NCBI GenBank assembly: GCA_002067865.1
Contig: MVRC01000006.1
Coordinates: forward strand, 1 to 64,000
Source: Methanomassiliicoccales archaeon PtaU1.Bin124
Lineage (GTDB): Archaea > Thermoplasmatota > Thermoplasmata > Methanomassiliicoccales > UBA472
Reading direction: 5' to 3'
Length of the DNA stretch: 64,000 nucleotides
Position 1 is the stretch's first letter. Each line of letters opens with the position of its first letter. The notes beneath the pieces were generated by a model. The model was given only the letters and a program-made list of their open reading frames with translations, made no database searches and was not told where the DNA came from. The translations under genes were made by a program, and so were the position numbers. This document shows, piece by piece, positions 15,291 to 23,619 of this stretch.

Positions 15291-16613
15291 ATGATCGGTG
15301 AGACCCGGGCAAAGAGCCTTCATGTCAGCGACAAGAAGGGAACCGTGGTCTACTGGATGAGCCGGGACCAAAGGGTCTCGGACAACTGGTCCCTCACGTA
15401 TTCCCAATCCCTTGCTGAATCGCTGGACCAGGAACTGAGGGTCGTTTTCACCCTGGCCCCGTCCTTCCTCGAGGCATCGAAGAACCAGTTCGATTTCATG
15501 GAACGAGGATTGGTGGAGGTGTCCACCAGACTGAGCGCCCTGGGCATACCGTTCGACATCCTGATAGGAGACCCTACTAGGACTTTACCAAAGTACATCC
15601 CCGAAATGGGAGTGGGCACCGTGGTGATGGACCAGGACCCCCTGAAGCCCAAGGTGGAATGGCGCCAGAAGGTCATGGAAGAGGGGGATTGCAGCTTCGT
15701 TCAGGTCGATGCTCATAATATCGTGCCAGTGTGGGTGGCCTCCCCCAAGGCAGAGTATGCCGCCGGAACCTTCAGGCCGAAGGCTCAGCGGGTGGCCCCA
15801 AGGTTCTTCTCGAAGTTGCCGCACCATGTACACGTCGCCAAGAAGGCCTCCGCGCCCTATGACGGGGCAGAAAAATTACCCGAGCGATCGTCCCCGGTAG
15901 ATGGCCAACGGGTCGTACCGGGCGAAGGGGCGGCCCACAGGGCCATGCTGCGGTTCGTCGCCTATGGTCTGGCCGGATACGAGGAAAGAAGGAACGACCC
16001 CAACCTGGAGGGCCAGTCCGGTCTCTCCCCATACCTCCATTTCGGGATGCTGTCCACTCAACGGCTGGCCCTGGCCGTTTTCCGTTCCCCCGTGCCCGAA
16101 AGGGACAAGAACGCATTCCTGGAGGAACTGTTCATCCGCAGGGAGCTGGCGGATAACTTCTGCTACTACACCCCCGAATATGATAGCGAGCATTGCTTCC
16201 CTGCCTGGGCGAAGCAGTCGTTGCAGGAGCACCTGGTGGACAGGCGGGAATACATCTACACCCTACAGGAGCTGGAGGCGGCCAAGACCCACGATCCCCT
16301 TTGGAACGCCGCGCAGAGGCAGATGCTCATCACCGGCAGCATGCACGGGTACATGCGGATGTACTGGGCGAAGAAGTTGCTGGAATGGTCGGAGACCTCG
16401 GCCATAGCATATGCGGCAGGGATCTATCTTAACAACAAGTATATGCTGGACGGGCGCGACCCGAACGGCTATGTCGGTCTGGCCTGGTCCATCGGAGGGC
16501 TGCACGATAGGGCTTGGCCCACCCGCCCCATCTTCGGCAAGGTGCGATATATGAGCGAGGGCGGGGCGAGAAGCAAGTTCGATGTGGACGGTTACATCAC
16601 CAGATGGACCTAG
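15291..16613 (+). CDS. phr: Class II CPD photolyase
   Basis: Repairs cyclobutane pyrimidine dimers using blue light and FAD. The 440-residue protein has the N-terminal antenna-type Rossmann domain (VVYWMSRDQRVSDNWSL) and the helical FAD domain ending in DGRDPNGYVGLAWSIGG, LHDRAWP and RPIFGKVRYMS, the class II signature. GQSGLSPYLHFGMLS and EELFIRRELADNFC are also typical. Length is normal (about 440-460). The start ATG 15291 could be shortened to a downstream start before KGTVVYWMSRDQR. Its stop overlaps the stop of the convergent isomerase gene by 3 bp. Along with the heliorhodopsin, it suggests life in a lit habitat. Confidence 0.95.
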   Translation: MIGETRAKSLHVSDKKGTVVYWMSRDQRVSDNWSLTYSQSLAESLDQELRVVFTLAPSFLEASKNQFDFMERGLVEVSTRLSALGIPFDILIGDPTRTLPKYIPEMGVGTVVMDQDPLKPKVEWRQKVMEEGDCSFVQVDAHNIVPVWVASPKAEYAAGTFRPKAQRVAPRFFSKLPHHVHVAKKASAPYDGAEKLPERSSPVDGQRVVPGEGAAHRAMLRFVAYGLAGYEERRNDPNLEGQSGLSPYLHFGMLSTQRLALAVFRSPVPERDKNAFLEELFIRRELADNFCYYTPEYDSEHCFPAWAKQSLQEHLVDRREYIYTLQELEAAKTHDPLWNAAQRQMLITGSMHGYMRMYWAKKLLEWSETSAIAYAAGIYLNNKYMLDGRDPNGYVGLAWSIGGLHDRAWPTRPIFGKVRYMSEGGARSKFDVDGYITRWT

Positions 16614-17380
16614 GCCCGGCTCTTCAGCTCGGATATTGAGCGGATGAGGGAGTCAATGGTCTTCGTCTCTACTACGATGGACATGTCATGGTTCTTGGCG
16701 AAATAGTAAAGCCCTAGGATATCCAGATGGCCGGTGAAGAGGACCTGATGGTCCGAGCGGCCGTCATGGTCGTGGAGATGCATGTGGCGCAGGTTGGCCT
16801 CATGCTTCATGAGGGTCTCTCTCTCCTTGAAACCGGTCTTGGCATCATGACCTACATCCCAGGTTAGACCCATCCCCGGCAGCTTGGTCAACGGTACCAG
16901 CACTCTCTGGATGAAAGGAAGGTCGAAGTTGCACACGTTCTCCACGCAGATCTGCACCCCGCCGGCCCTGGCCCGGTCCAGCAGCAAGCCGAACGCCTGG
17001 ATGATGTTCTTCTCGAACGACTCGTAGTACTTGTCGAAGATCCAGACCTTGTAGTTCGGCAGGGTGAAATAGATGCCTGGGTTGATGTGGAAGTTGAGCA
17101 GGCCGATGTCCGCCTGCACCGCCCAGTCGACCACCTCGATGGCCCGGTCCAGCGTGCCCTTGCGAATCTGCTCGTGCATGCTTCCCAGGTCGAGGTCGTC
17201 GGGCATATGCATGCTGAAGACCACGTCCATGTCCTTGGCCATCATCCTCAGGTCCCTCGGTTCCAGGTTCTCCGGGAAGCAATAGGGCATGTTCATGTTG
17301 AGCTCGACGAAGTCCAGACCCAGCTCCTGGCATAGCAGAACGTTCTCCTCCACGGTGGAGAACTCGATCAGTGCGGGCAT
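16610..17380 (-). CDS. Sugar-phosphate isomerase/epimerase-like TIM barrel (AP endonuclease 2 family)
   Basis: About 256 residues from ATG 17380 (MPALIEFSTVEENV). In-frame ATGs at 17407 and 17398 exist, but a TATA element GTTTTTAAATGC centred near 17411 would place the transcript start at about 17385, favouring 17380. The xylose-isomerase-like barrel is shown by DFVELNMNMP, VFSMHMPDDLDLGS, GLLNFHINPG, ICVENVCNFD, MGLTWDVGHD, LRHMHLHDHDG and IVVETK. The E, D, H and E residues at strand ends are the usual divalent-metal ligands. The substrate cannot be assigned; endonuclease IV-like activity is less likely because it lacks the extended DNA-binding loops. Confidence 0.75.
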   Translation of the reverse strand: MPALIEFSTVEENVLLCQELGLDFVELNMNMPYCFPENLEPRDLRMMAKDMDVVFSMHMPDDLDLGSMHEQIRKGTLDRAIEVVDWAVQADIGLLNFHINPGIYFTLPNYKVWIFDKYYESFEKNIIQAFGLLLDRARAGGVQICVENVCNFDLPFIQRVLVPLTKLPGMGLTWDVGHDAKTGFKERETLMKHEANLRHMHLHDHDGRSDHQVLFTGHLDILGLYYFAKNHDMSIVVETKTIDSLIRSISELKSRA

Positions 17381-17416
17381 GCCCAACAGGCCTTTCATGC
17401 GATGCATTTAAAAACG

Positions 17417-17441
17417 GCATTATGGCGACCCTTCATAATGC
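17417..17441. promoter_or_regulatory. Inverted repeat in the divergent isomerase/dehydratase promoter region
   Basis: GCATTATG-N9-CATAATGC is a perfect 8-bp inverted repeat centred at 17429. It lies directly upstream of the minus-strand TATA of the TIM-barrel gene and about 50 bp before the TATA (AATTATTTATCC, about 17481-17492) of the dehydratase large subunit. The symmetry suggests a dimeric regulator of one or both genes. Confidence 0.45.
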
Positions 17442-17515
17442 TATCTGCCTGACAATCATCGTCCACTTTGTCAGCGAGGCTAATTATTTATCCGTCCATG
17501 CGTTTCGAAGCGACG

Positions 17516-18778
17516 ATGCCAGAGATGACCTTCGCGCAGAAAGTTCTGGCCAGGGCAAGCGGCACGGCCTCTCCCGTCCCGGGCGAGATCGTCAACGCCA
17601 AGATAGACCTGGCCATGTCCCACGAGAACGCCGCCCTGGTGCTGGCAGCCTTCAAGGAGATCGGGGCCAAGCACGTGTGGGACAGGGAGAAGATCGCCCT
17701 GCTTTTCGATCACCGCGTACCGGCCAACACCACCAAGGCAGCTGAGGGTCATAGGACCGTGCGCAACTTCGTCAAGGACGAGGGCATCCCCCAGTTCTAC
17801 GACATGAGGGAAGGTATCTGCCACCAGGTGCTGCCGGAGATGGGCCATGCCCGGCCTGGCATGCTGATCGTGGGGACAGATTCCCACACCACCACCTACG
17901 GGGCCTTCGGGGCGTTCGCCACCGGCATAGGCGCCACGGAGATGGCCTCGGTCTGGACGACGGGTGAGCTGTGGCTGAAGGTGCCCGAAACGATGCGGCT
18001 CAAGGTGGAAGGGAGGCTACCCGTGGGCACGATGGCCAAGGACGTGATCTTGAACATCATAGGGGACGTCGGGGCGGACGGAGCGGACTACCGCTGCGTC
18101 GAATATGTCGGCCCCACGGTCGACGAGATGTCATTGGCGTCACGCATGGTGCTGAGCAACATGGCCATCGAGATGGGCGCCAAGGCCGGTATCTGTTTCC
18201 CGGACGAGAAGACCAAGAGGTATCTGCAGGAGAGGACCGACAGCCCATACCAGCCGGTGTTCTCCGATACAGACGCGGTCATCGAGAAACAGATCGACTA
18301 TGACGTCTCGTGCCTCGGTCCGAGAGTGGCGTGCCCGCACACGGTCGACAACGTCAAGGCGGTGGAGGAAGTGGCAGGGATGCCCATCGATCAGGCGGTC
18401 ATCGGTTCCTGCACCAACGGCAGGATGGAGGACCTGATCGCGGCAGCGTCGATCCTCAGCGGCAGAGAGGTCGATCCAGACGTACGGCTCATCATCGTTC
18501 CGGCCTCCCGTGAGATATACCTCGAGGCAATGGAGAAAGGGCTGCTGGCCTGCTTCGTACGTGCCGGCGCCGTGGTGGTCAATCCGGGCTGCGGCCCGTG
18601 CCTAGGTGCCCACCAGGGATTGCTGGCCAAGGGAGAGAGGGCGATAACCACCACCAACCGCAACTTCCGGGGCCGCATGGGCAGTCCGGAGGCCGAGGTT
18701 TACCTGGCCAGTCCATTGACCGTGGCCGCTTCTGCGGTAAAGGGCGAGATTACCGACCCCAGGGGGCTGCTGGCATGA
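17516..18778 (+). CDS. leuC: 3-isopropylmalate dehydratase / homoaconitase large subunit
   Basis: Aconitase-superfamily dehydratase, 420 residues from ATG 17516 (MPEMTFAQKVLARASG). The three [4Fe-4S] cysteines are visible: VIGSCTNGRMEDL and GPCLGAHQG preceded by NPGCG. The active-site segment GTDSHTTTYGAFGAFATGIG is intact. Upstream in-frame starts exist, but the TATA AATTATTTATCC fits a leaderless mRNA beginning near 17512. The small subunit overlaps by 4 bp. Archaeal enzymes of this class serve leucine synthesis, or in methanogens the 2-oxosuberate (coenzyme B) pathway. The sequence alone does not tell which, so the symbol is nominal. Confidence 0.9.
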   Translation: MPEMTFAQKVLARASGTASPVPGEIVNAKIDLAMSHENAALVLAAFKEIGAKHVWDREKIALLFDHRVPANTTKAAEGHRTVRNFVKDEGIPQFYDMREGICHQVLPEMGHARPGMLIVGTDSHTTTYGAFGAFATGIGATEMASVWTTGELWLKVPETMRLKVEGRLPVGTMAKDVILNIIGDVGADGADYRCVEYVGPTVDEMSLASRMVLSNMAIEMGAKAGICFPDEKTKRYLQERTDSPYQPVFSDTDAVIEKQIDYDVSCLGPRVACPHTVDNVKAVEEVAGMPIDQAVIGSCTNGRMEDLIAAASILSGREVDPDVRLIIVPASREIYLEAMEKGLLACFVRAGAVVVNPGCGPCLGAHQGLLAKGERAITTTNRNFRGRMGSPEAEVYLASPLTVAASAVKGEITDPRGLLA

Positions 18779-19269
18779 GGGGGAAGGTCTGGGTCTATGG
18801 CGACCACATCAATACCGACCTGATCATTCCGGGAAGGTATCTGGACGATTATGACCCCAAGAACCTGGCGAAGCATGTGCTGGAGGACCTTGACCCGGCC
18901 TTCAGCAAGAAGGTGGCCTACGGCGACATCCTTGTGGCCGGGCGCAACTTCGGTTGTGGCTCCAGTAGGGAGCAGGCGCCGATCGCCCTGAAGACCGCCG
19001 GTGTCAGCGCGGTGGTGGCAGGCAGCTTCGCCCGCATCTTCTACCGTAACGCCATCAACATCGGACTGCCTGTCATCGAATGCAAGGAGGCCATCACCGC
19101 TTTCAAGAACGGTGATGTGGCGTTGATCAACATCGACAAGGGCATATTGGTGAATGAGACGTCCGGGGCAAGGCTGAAGTTCGAACCGTTGCCCCCGTTC
19201 CTATTGGACGTTCTGCACAGCGGGGGCCTCGTGCCTTATACCCGCAAGAAGGTCCCGGTGGAACACTGA
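18775..19269 (+). CDS. leuD: 3-isopropylmalate dehydratase / homoaconitase small subunit
   Basis: 164 residues beginning [20 protein letters not shown]. It carries the swivel-domain signature [14 protein letters not shown] and the [14 protein letters not shown] loop, which helps set substrate choice in this family. The loop reads YLDDYD, which I cannot match with confidence to either the isopropylmalate or the homoaconitate type. The ATG overlaps the large-subunit stop (ATGA), giving a coupled two-gene operon. The heterotetrameric enzyme isomerises a 2-hydroxy tricarboxylate through a cis-unsaturated intermediate. Confidence 0.9.
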   Translation: MRGKVWVYGDHINTDLIIPGRYLDDYDPKNLAKHVLEDLDPAFSKKVAYGDILVAGRNFGCGSSREQAPIALKTAGVSAVVAGSFARIFYRNAINIGLPVIECKEAITAFKNGDVALINIDKGILVNETSGARLKFEPLPPFLLDVLHSGGLVPYTRKKVPVEH

Positions 19270-19374
19270 ACTATATTAAGGGGGAACGCCTAGGCGGATG
19301 CAGGGACGTGTTGCGCCAGATAGGTGGCGGTTTTTGCATCCAGCATGCTCGCGGGCGGGCTGGAAATCGTCAAA

Positions 19375-19385
19375 AACTTTATAAG
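19375..19385 (+). promoter_or_regulatory. TATA box for the rpoK-rpsB operon
   Basis: AACTTTATAAG fits the archaeal TATA consensus with purines just upstream as BRE. It places the transcript start near 19408, about 18 bp before ATG 19426 of rpoK, leaving room for the GGTGA ribosome binding site at 19417-19421. Confidence 0.6.
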
Positions 19386-19425
19386 CCCCCCGCTAATATG
19401 GGGACACTCCCTATTCGGTGAATTC

Positions 19426-19599
19426 ATGAAATACACCAGATTTGAGAAGGCGCGCATTATCGGTGCTAGGGCACTTCAGATTTCTTTGGGTGCGCCGGTC
19501 CTTCTGGAGATCCCTGAGGGGTTCATCGATCCCATACAGATCGCCATGATGGAGTTCGACAGGGGAGTCATCCCGATTACAGTAAAACGAGACGAATGA
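19426..19599 (+). CDS. rpoK: DNA-directed RNA polymerase subunit K (Rpo6)
   Basis: 57 residues, [20 protein letters not shown] through [32 protein letters not shown], the compact archaeal homologue of Rpb6/omega. The start is fixed by GGTGA five bases upstream and by the family N-terminus; earlier in-frame codons lie upstream of the promoter. The subunit helps assemble and stabilise the polymerase. It is followed 10 bp later by rpsB. In many archaea enolase sits between these genes; here it does not. Confidence 0.95.
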   Translation: MKYTRFEKARIIGARALQISLGAPVLLEIPEGFIDPIQIAMMEFDRGVIPITVKRDE

Positions 19600-19609
19600 G
19601 GGTATTGAG

Positions 19610-20236
19610 ATGAGCGAAGAGGTTAAGATGGACCTGTTGGTCCCAGAGGATGTGTACCTGACGTCGGGCGTCCACATCGGAACTCAGCAGAAGAGCGCTG
19701 ACATGAAGGAGTTCATTTTCAAGGTCAGGTCGGATGGACTGTACGTGCTGGACGTCAAGCAGACGGACGGCCGCATCCGCACCGCCGCCAAGTTCATCGC
19801 CAGGTACAAGCCGGAGCGTGTGCTCGTCGTGTCCGCGAGGCAGTACGGCCAGAAGCCGGCGGAGATGTTCGCCAAGACCATCGGCGCCAAGGCGCTGGGC
19901 GGCGACACCCCGGACAAGCGCTATGTGCCCGGGACTCTCACCAACCCGCAGTTGAAGAACTTCACCGAGCCGGACATCATCATCCTGACCGACCCGGCCG
20001 CCGACAAGCTGGCAATGGAAGAGGCCATGCAGGTCACCATACCCATCGTGGCCCTCTGCGATGCCAACAACGAGACCCGCCAGGTCGACATGGTCATCCC
20101 CACCAACAACAAGGGGCGCCGTGCTCTGGCCTGCGTCTACTGGCTCCTGACCCGTGAGGTCCTCAAGGCCCAGGGAAAGCTGCAGAACGACGCGGACTTC
20201 AAGCTGACCATCGACGACTTTGAGGCTTCCCTCTAA
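19610..20236 (+). CDS. rpsB: Small ribosomal subunit protein uS2
   Basis: 208 residues with all archaeal uS2 landmarks: [107 protein letters not shown]. It binds the 30S head/body junction. It is the second gene of the rpoK operon, 10 bp after rpoK. The T-rich tract at about 20262-20280 follows and may end the transcript. Confidence 0.97.
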   Translation: MSEEVKMDLLVPEDVYLTSGVHIGTQQKSADMKEFIFKVRSDGLYVLDVKQTDGRIRTAAKFIARYKPERVLVVSARQYGQKPAEMFAKTIGAKALGGDTPDKRYVPGTLTNPQLKNFTEPDIIILTDPAADKLAMEEAMQVTIPIVALCDANNETRQVDMVIPTNNKGRRALACVYWLLTREVLKAQGKLQNDADFKLTIDDFEASL

Positions 20237-20283
20237 GCCGTCCCCAAACTATATCAAACCCCTTTATTCCTATTATTTTTTGA

Positions 20284-21102
20284 ATGGTACGTCATCCAGC
20301 GGTAGCAGGGCAGTTCTATGCCGCGAAGGAATCATCGTTGAGGTCGGAGGTCGAGCGCTGCTTCCTTTCTCCCATCGGCCCCGGTCGTCTGCCTAAGCTG
20401 GCAGAGCATGGTCAGAGGACGATCCTCGGGGCCATGGTGCCCCATGCAGGGCTGGTCTATTCCGGTCCGGTCGCCGCCCACGCTTATGCCGCCATGGCGG
20501 AGGACGGTTTTCCCGAGACGTTCATAATCATCGGCCCGAACCACCACGGCAGGGGAAAGGGAGTGGCCGTGAGCGACGAGGACTTCGAGACCCCGATGGG
20601 CACGATCGAGACGGACAGGGATATCCTCAGTAGGCTGAAGGGGATCGTCGAGATCGACCGCTCCGCCCATCTTTACGAACATTCCCTTGAGGTCCAGCTG
20701 CCTTTCATCCAGTATATCAAACCGGACGTCAAGATCGTAGCGATCGCCATGGGATATCAGGACCCTGAGACCTCATCCGAGGTGGCCAAGTCGGTGAAGC
20801 GTGCGGCCATGAACCGCGATGTGGTGGTGATCGCATCCACCGACATGTCCCACTATGTACCGCCCCAGGTGGCCATGGAGAAGGACATGGGCGTCCTGTC
20901 AAGACTGACCGAGATGGACCCGGACGGCGCCTACCGCCGCGTTTTGGAGATGGAGGTCACCATGTGCGGCTACGGTCCGGTCATGGCCATGTTCCATGCC
21001 GTGGGCGGGAAGGAGGCGAAACTTCTGAAATATGCCAATTCCGGGGATGTGACGCCGATGAGGGACGTCGTCGGATACGCCTCGATGATCGTGACGAAGT
21101 GA
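20284..21102 (+). CDS. MEMO1 family protein (AmmeMemoRadiSam system protein B)
   Basis: 272 residues of the MEMO/extradiol-dioxygenase-like fold. Visible motifs are RHPAVAGQFYAA at the start, GAMVPHAGLVYSGPVAAHAY, IIIGPNHHGRG, EHSLEVQLPFIQ, VIASTDMSHYVPP and VTMCGYGPVMAM. The histidines and Cys line the cleft that binds metal in relatives. Archaeal MEMO often occurs with AMMECR1 and a radical SAM protein; neither is next to it here. The molecular function in archaea is unsettled. The T-rich region just before the ATG provides a TATA-like TTTATTCC, and the mRNA probably has a very short leader. Confidence 0.92.
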   Translation: MVRHPAVAGQFYAAKESSLRSEVERCFLSPIGPGRLPKLAEHGQRTILGAMVPHAGLVYSGPVAAHAYAAMAEDGFPETFIIIGPNHHGRGKGVAVSDEDFETPMGTIETDRDILSRLKGIVEIDRSAHLYEHSLEVQLPFIQYIKPDVKIVAIAMGYQDPETSSEVAKSVKRAAMNRDVVVIASTDMSHYVPPQVAMEKDMGVLSRLTEMDPDGAYRRVLEMEVTMCGYGPVMAMFHAVGGKEAKLLKYANSGDVTPMRDVVGYASMIVTK

Positions 21103-21223
21103 TGACGTTCATCGTTCCATTTACCGTTTAAATTGGATCGGTTTTCCTACGGCGGCACAACTTTTTTTATTGGGAAATATCAATACCACCGTGGCCGATA
21201 TGGCCGGAGAAGGTGAATCACAG

Positions 21224-21697
21224 ATGTCAGGATACAAGTCTTGCCCGAAGTGCGGCAGGCAGAACCCGGTTGACGCCCAATGGTGCGCCAGCTGCGGGGC
21301 GAACATCGCCAACATCGCCCAGCAGCAGGGGTATCAACAGGCTCCGCCGAACTATGGTCAACCACAATACCAGCAGCCACCAGTATATAATCAGGCGCCG
21401 GGTTATGGAGCGCCTCCACAACCGTACATGCCCATGAAACAGAAGAGCGAGGGCCTGGCCGTGATCTTGTCCTTCTTCATTCCAGGGTTGGGGCAGATGT
21501 ATAATGGTAAGATAGGGAGGGGTCTAGGGATCTTGATATCTGCCATCATCCTCTCGCTCCTGTTCTGGTTGTTAGTCCCACTCTTGATACTCTTCGTGCT
21601 CTGGATATGGAACATCTACGACGCATACAAGGGTGCTCAGAAATACAACCAGCAACAGATGATGACGGCCAACTACCAGCAGTATCCGAGGTACTGA
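21224..21697 (+). CDS. Zinc-ribbon plus TM2-like membrane protein
   Basis: 157 residues from ATG 21224, chosen because AAGGTGA lies 8 bp upstream; earlier in-frame codons lack such a site. The N-terminus is a double-CxxC zinc ribbon (CPKCG, WCASCG). A Gln/Pro/Tyr-rich linker (about 32-75) follows, then a TM2-type pair of helices (VILSFFIPGLGQMYNGKIGRG, then LGILISAIILSLLFWLLV). The TM2 motif with GxGQMYxGK is shared by many prokaryotic proteins of unknown role. The zinc ribbon is encoded almost base for base again in the next gene. Confidence 0.75.
   Translation: MSGYKSCPKCGRQNPVDAQWCASCGANIANIAQQQGYQQAPPNYGQPQYQQPPVYNQAPGYGAPPQPYMPMKQKSEGLAVILSFFIPGLGQMYNGKIGRGLGILISAIILSLLFWLLVPLLILFVLWIWNIYDAYKGAQKYNQQQMMTANYQQYPRY
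21251..21298 (+). repeat. 48-bp direct repeat, copy 1 (zinc-ribbon coding segment)
   Basis: This segment matches 21818-21865 at 47 of 48 positions, including synonymous positions. It encodes CGRQNPVDAQWCASCG in both genes. Such identity points to recent duplication or gene conversion. Confidence 0.85.
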
Positions 21698-21790
21698 GGG
21701 GACCAAACCTTTTTCATCCATTTCATTTAATATGTCTGCTTAGGAATTATTACATTCAAAGGAAAGTGTTTTTCAGGGAGGGTAAGTAAA

Positions 21791-22678
21791 ATGACGAGCT
21801 ACAAGGTCTGCCCGAATTGCGGCAGGCAGAACCCGGTTGACGCCCAGTGGTGCGCCAGCTGCGGGAACAACATAACGAACGTCGCGCCACCTCAGCAGGC
21901 ACAGCCTCAGCCGGCACCATACGGCCAGGGACAATATCAGCCCGCTCCGGGATATCAGCCGGGGCAGAGCGGGGCCAGGCAGCAGATCATCAGCTCCGTG
22001 CAGATGAGGGTCCAGACCGATGAGGTCATGCCCATCTGGTGGATCGTATTACCCCTGGTCGGTGTGCTGGCTCTGGTTGGGTTCGCCGCCATAACGATAT
22101 TCTGGAGCGGATGGGGATGGATTGGCATAGTGGTCGGTCTCCTCCTCTTCTTGGTCCTCTATGCTGTCCTGGTCTACAAACTGGTCACGCGTCAGAACGA
22201 GCATATCAAACGCGAGATAGTCCTTCGGACGGCCATCATAAACTACGTCCGGGAAAAGGCCAGGGAGCAGTACAAGGAACAGATGGTCGCCGGACAGATC
22301 TCCACGATGGAGAGCATCAACCAGGAGGCCTCGTACAAGGAACAGGAGAACAACGCCTTGCTGTTCACCATCATGTCGTTCATCCCGATCCTTAACCTGT
22401 ACGTGCTCTACGTGCTGACCAAGTTCCCGTTCGAGCATGACAGCCGCTGGCACACCTTTACGCAGCAAGCGCAGTACGCTCTCAGTCAGGTCGGCGTGAA
22501 CATCATGACGCCTTCGTGGAAGACGCTGCCCAGGCGCTCGTTCTGGTTATACTTGATCATAACGCTCATCATCGGCGTCTTCATGATATACTGGCTCTAC
22601 ACGCTCATCGATGACCCCAACGACCACTACCAGGCCCAGTGGGCGTTCGAGGACCAGCTGATGAGCCAGCTGCGTTAA
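21791..22678 (+). CDS. Zinc-ribbon membrane protein with coiled cytoplasmic segment
   Basis: 295 residues. The same N-terminal zinc ribbon as the preceding gene (CPNCGRQNPVDAQWCASCG) is followed by a Gln/Pro-rich linker and two membrane helices (about 82-130). A charged helical region (about 133-185, KREIVLRTAIINYVREKARE) and two more hydrophobic stretches near 188-205 and 250-270 complete it. I do not recognise the membrane part. It lies 93 bp downstream of the TM2-type gene on the same strand. The shared ribbon suggests a common partner. Confidence 0.65.
   Translation: MTSYKVCPNCGRQNPVDAQWCASCGNNITNVAPPQQAQPQPAPYGQGQYQPAPGYQPGQSGARQQIISSVQMRVQTDEVMPIWWIVLPLVGVLALVGFAAITIFWSGWGWIGIVVGLLLFLVLYAVLVYKLVTRQNEHIKREIVLRTAIINYVREKAREQYKEQMVAGQISTMESINQEASYKEQENNALLFTIMSFIPILNLYVLYVLTKFPFEHDSRWHTFTQQAQYALSQVGVNIMTPSWKTLPRRSFWLYLIITLIIGVFMIYWLYTLIDDPNDHYQAQWAFEDQLMSQLR
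21818..21865 (+). repeat. 48-bp direct repeat, copy 2 (zinc-ribbon coding segment)
   Basis: Second copy of the 21251-21298 segment with a single A-to-G difference (CCCAATGG versus CCCAGTGG), which leaves the encoded glutamine unchanged. Confidence 0.85.
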
Positions 22679-22696
22679 GAAACCCCTTTCCGTTTT

Positions 22697-22720
22697 CCCT
22701 TTTTTTAAAAAATAGAAAAA
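22697..22720. terminator. Poly-T termination tracts between convergent genes
   Basis: CCCTTTTTTT on the plus strand follows the zinc-ribbon gene, and the AAAAAATAGAAAAA next to it gives T-runs on the minus strand after the RPA-associated gene. Archaeal transcription commonly ends at such T tracts. Confidence 0.5.
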
Positions 22721-22734
22721 TGGTTTGAATTGTT

Positions 22735-23619
22735 TCAGATGATCTTCATCTTGCCCAGCACAGGCTCGTACACCAGACCTTTGTCCAACAGGGAACTGGT
22801 GATCTCGTCCAGTTCGTCCCGCTCGATGCCCGCCTTCGCAGCTCCGGACACGATCTCGTCCCACTGGGCGCCCTTGCCGGTCTTGTCCAGCTTCTCCACC
22901 AGCTCGAGGACCACCTTCTCCTTGTCCAGTGATTCCTCCGGCTCGTCCTCGATCTCATCGGGCATGTCCGAGACCTCCATCGGCGTCTCCGGACCTGCCT
23001 GTTCTGGCAGCAGGAACTTCAGGGCGTCGATGACCATGTTGCGATAGCGCTGCAGGTCCACCTCACCGTAGTGGCCCTTCGCCTTCACCACTCCCTGGGC
23101 CAGCGGAAGCGGGTAGCCCAGCTTCACCAGCGCCTCCTCGCTCGGTGCCTCCATCTTCGCCGCTTCCTCCATGGCCTCGATGCGGCGCAGGGTGGAGCGG
23201 CAGGTCTCCAGCACCCAGTAATCCCTCATGGAGGCGTCGACCACCTGCACCTTCTCGGGACGTATGGAGACGTACATGGTGCCCTCCTCCGGGATGTAGG
23301 TGCGTACCTTCCCGACCACCGCCACGAACCTGGGCGGCGCGATCTTGGACAGCGCGGCGGTCGCTTCGGGCTGGTACTGCCCGGAGGACAGGTAGAACGT
23401 TCCAGTGGGGTCCTGTATGCGGGCCCGCCACAATGGCTCCTCCTCCGTGCCGATGTTGTCGATGTCCGTCAGCACCCCGACGGCCAGCAGGCGGTTCACC
23501 TGGGCCCCCAGCGGGGTGATGAGGTGAGAAGGAGCCTTGTCCCCCTCTCCCTTGATCTCAAGTTTGGACGAAGCGAACTCCGCCGCGAACACCCTCCAGG
23601 CCAGCTCCCTCACCATCAT
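22735..23619 (-). CDS. RPA-associated OB-fold protein
   Basis: 294 residues of the archaeal RPA-associated protein type (COG3390). An OB fold (ITPLGAQVNRLLAVGVLTDI through ARIQDPTGTFYLSSGQYQPEA) is followed by VAVVGKVRTYIPEEGTMYVSIRPE, a helical part, an acidic linker (DEIEDEPEES) and a C-terminal winged-helix-like region. It starts ATG 23619 (or 23616) and overlaps the RPA stop by 4 bp, so the two are made together and probably form a complex on single-stranded DNA during replication and repair. Confidence 0.85.
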   Translation of the reverse strand: MMVRELAWRVFAAEFASSKLEIKGEGDKAPSHLITPLGAQVNRLLAVGVLTDIDNIGTEEEPLWRARIQDPTGTFYLSSGQYQPEATAALSKIAPPRFVAVVGKVRTYIPEEGTMYVSIRPEKVQVVDASMRDYWVLETCRSTLRRIEAMEEAAKMEAPSEEALVKLGYPLPLAQGVVKAKGHYGEVDLQRYRNMVIDALKFLLPEQAGPETPMEVSDMPDEIEDEPEESLDKEKVVLELVEKLDKTGKGAQWDEIVSGAAKAGIERDELDEITSSLLDKGLVYEPVLGKMKII

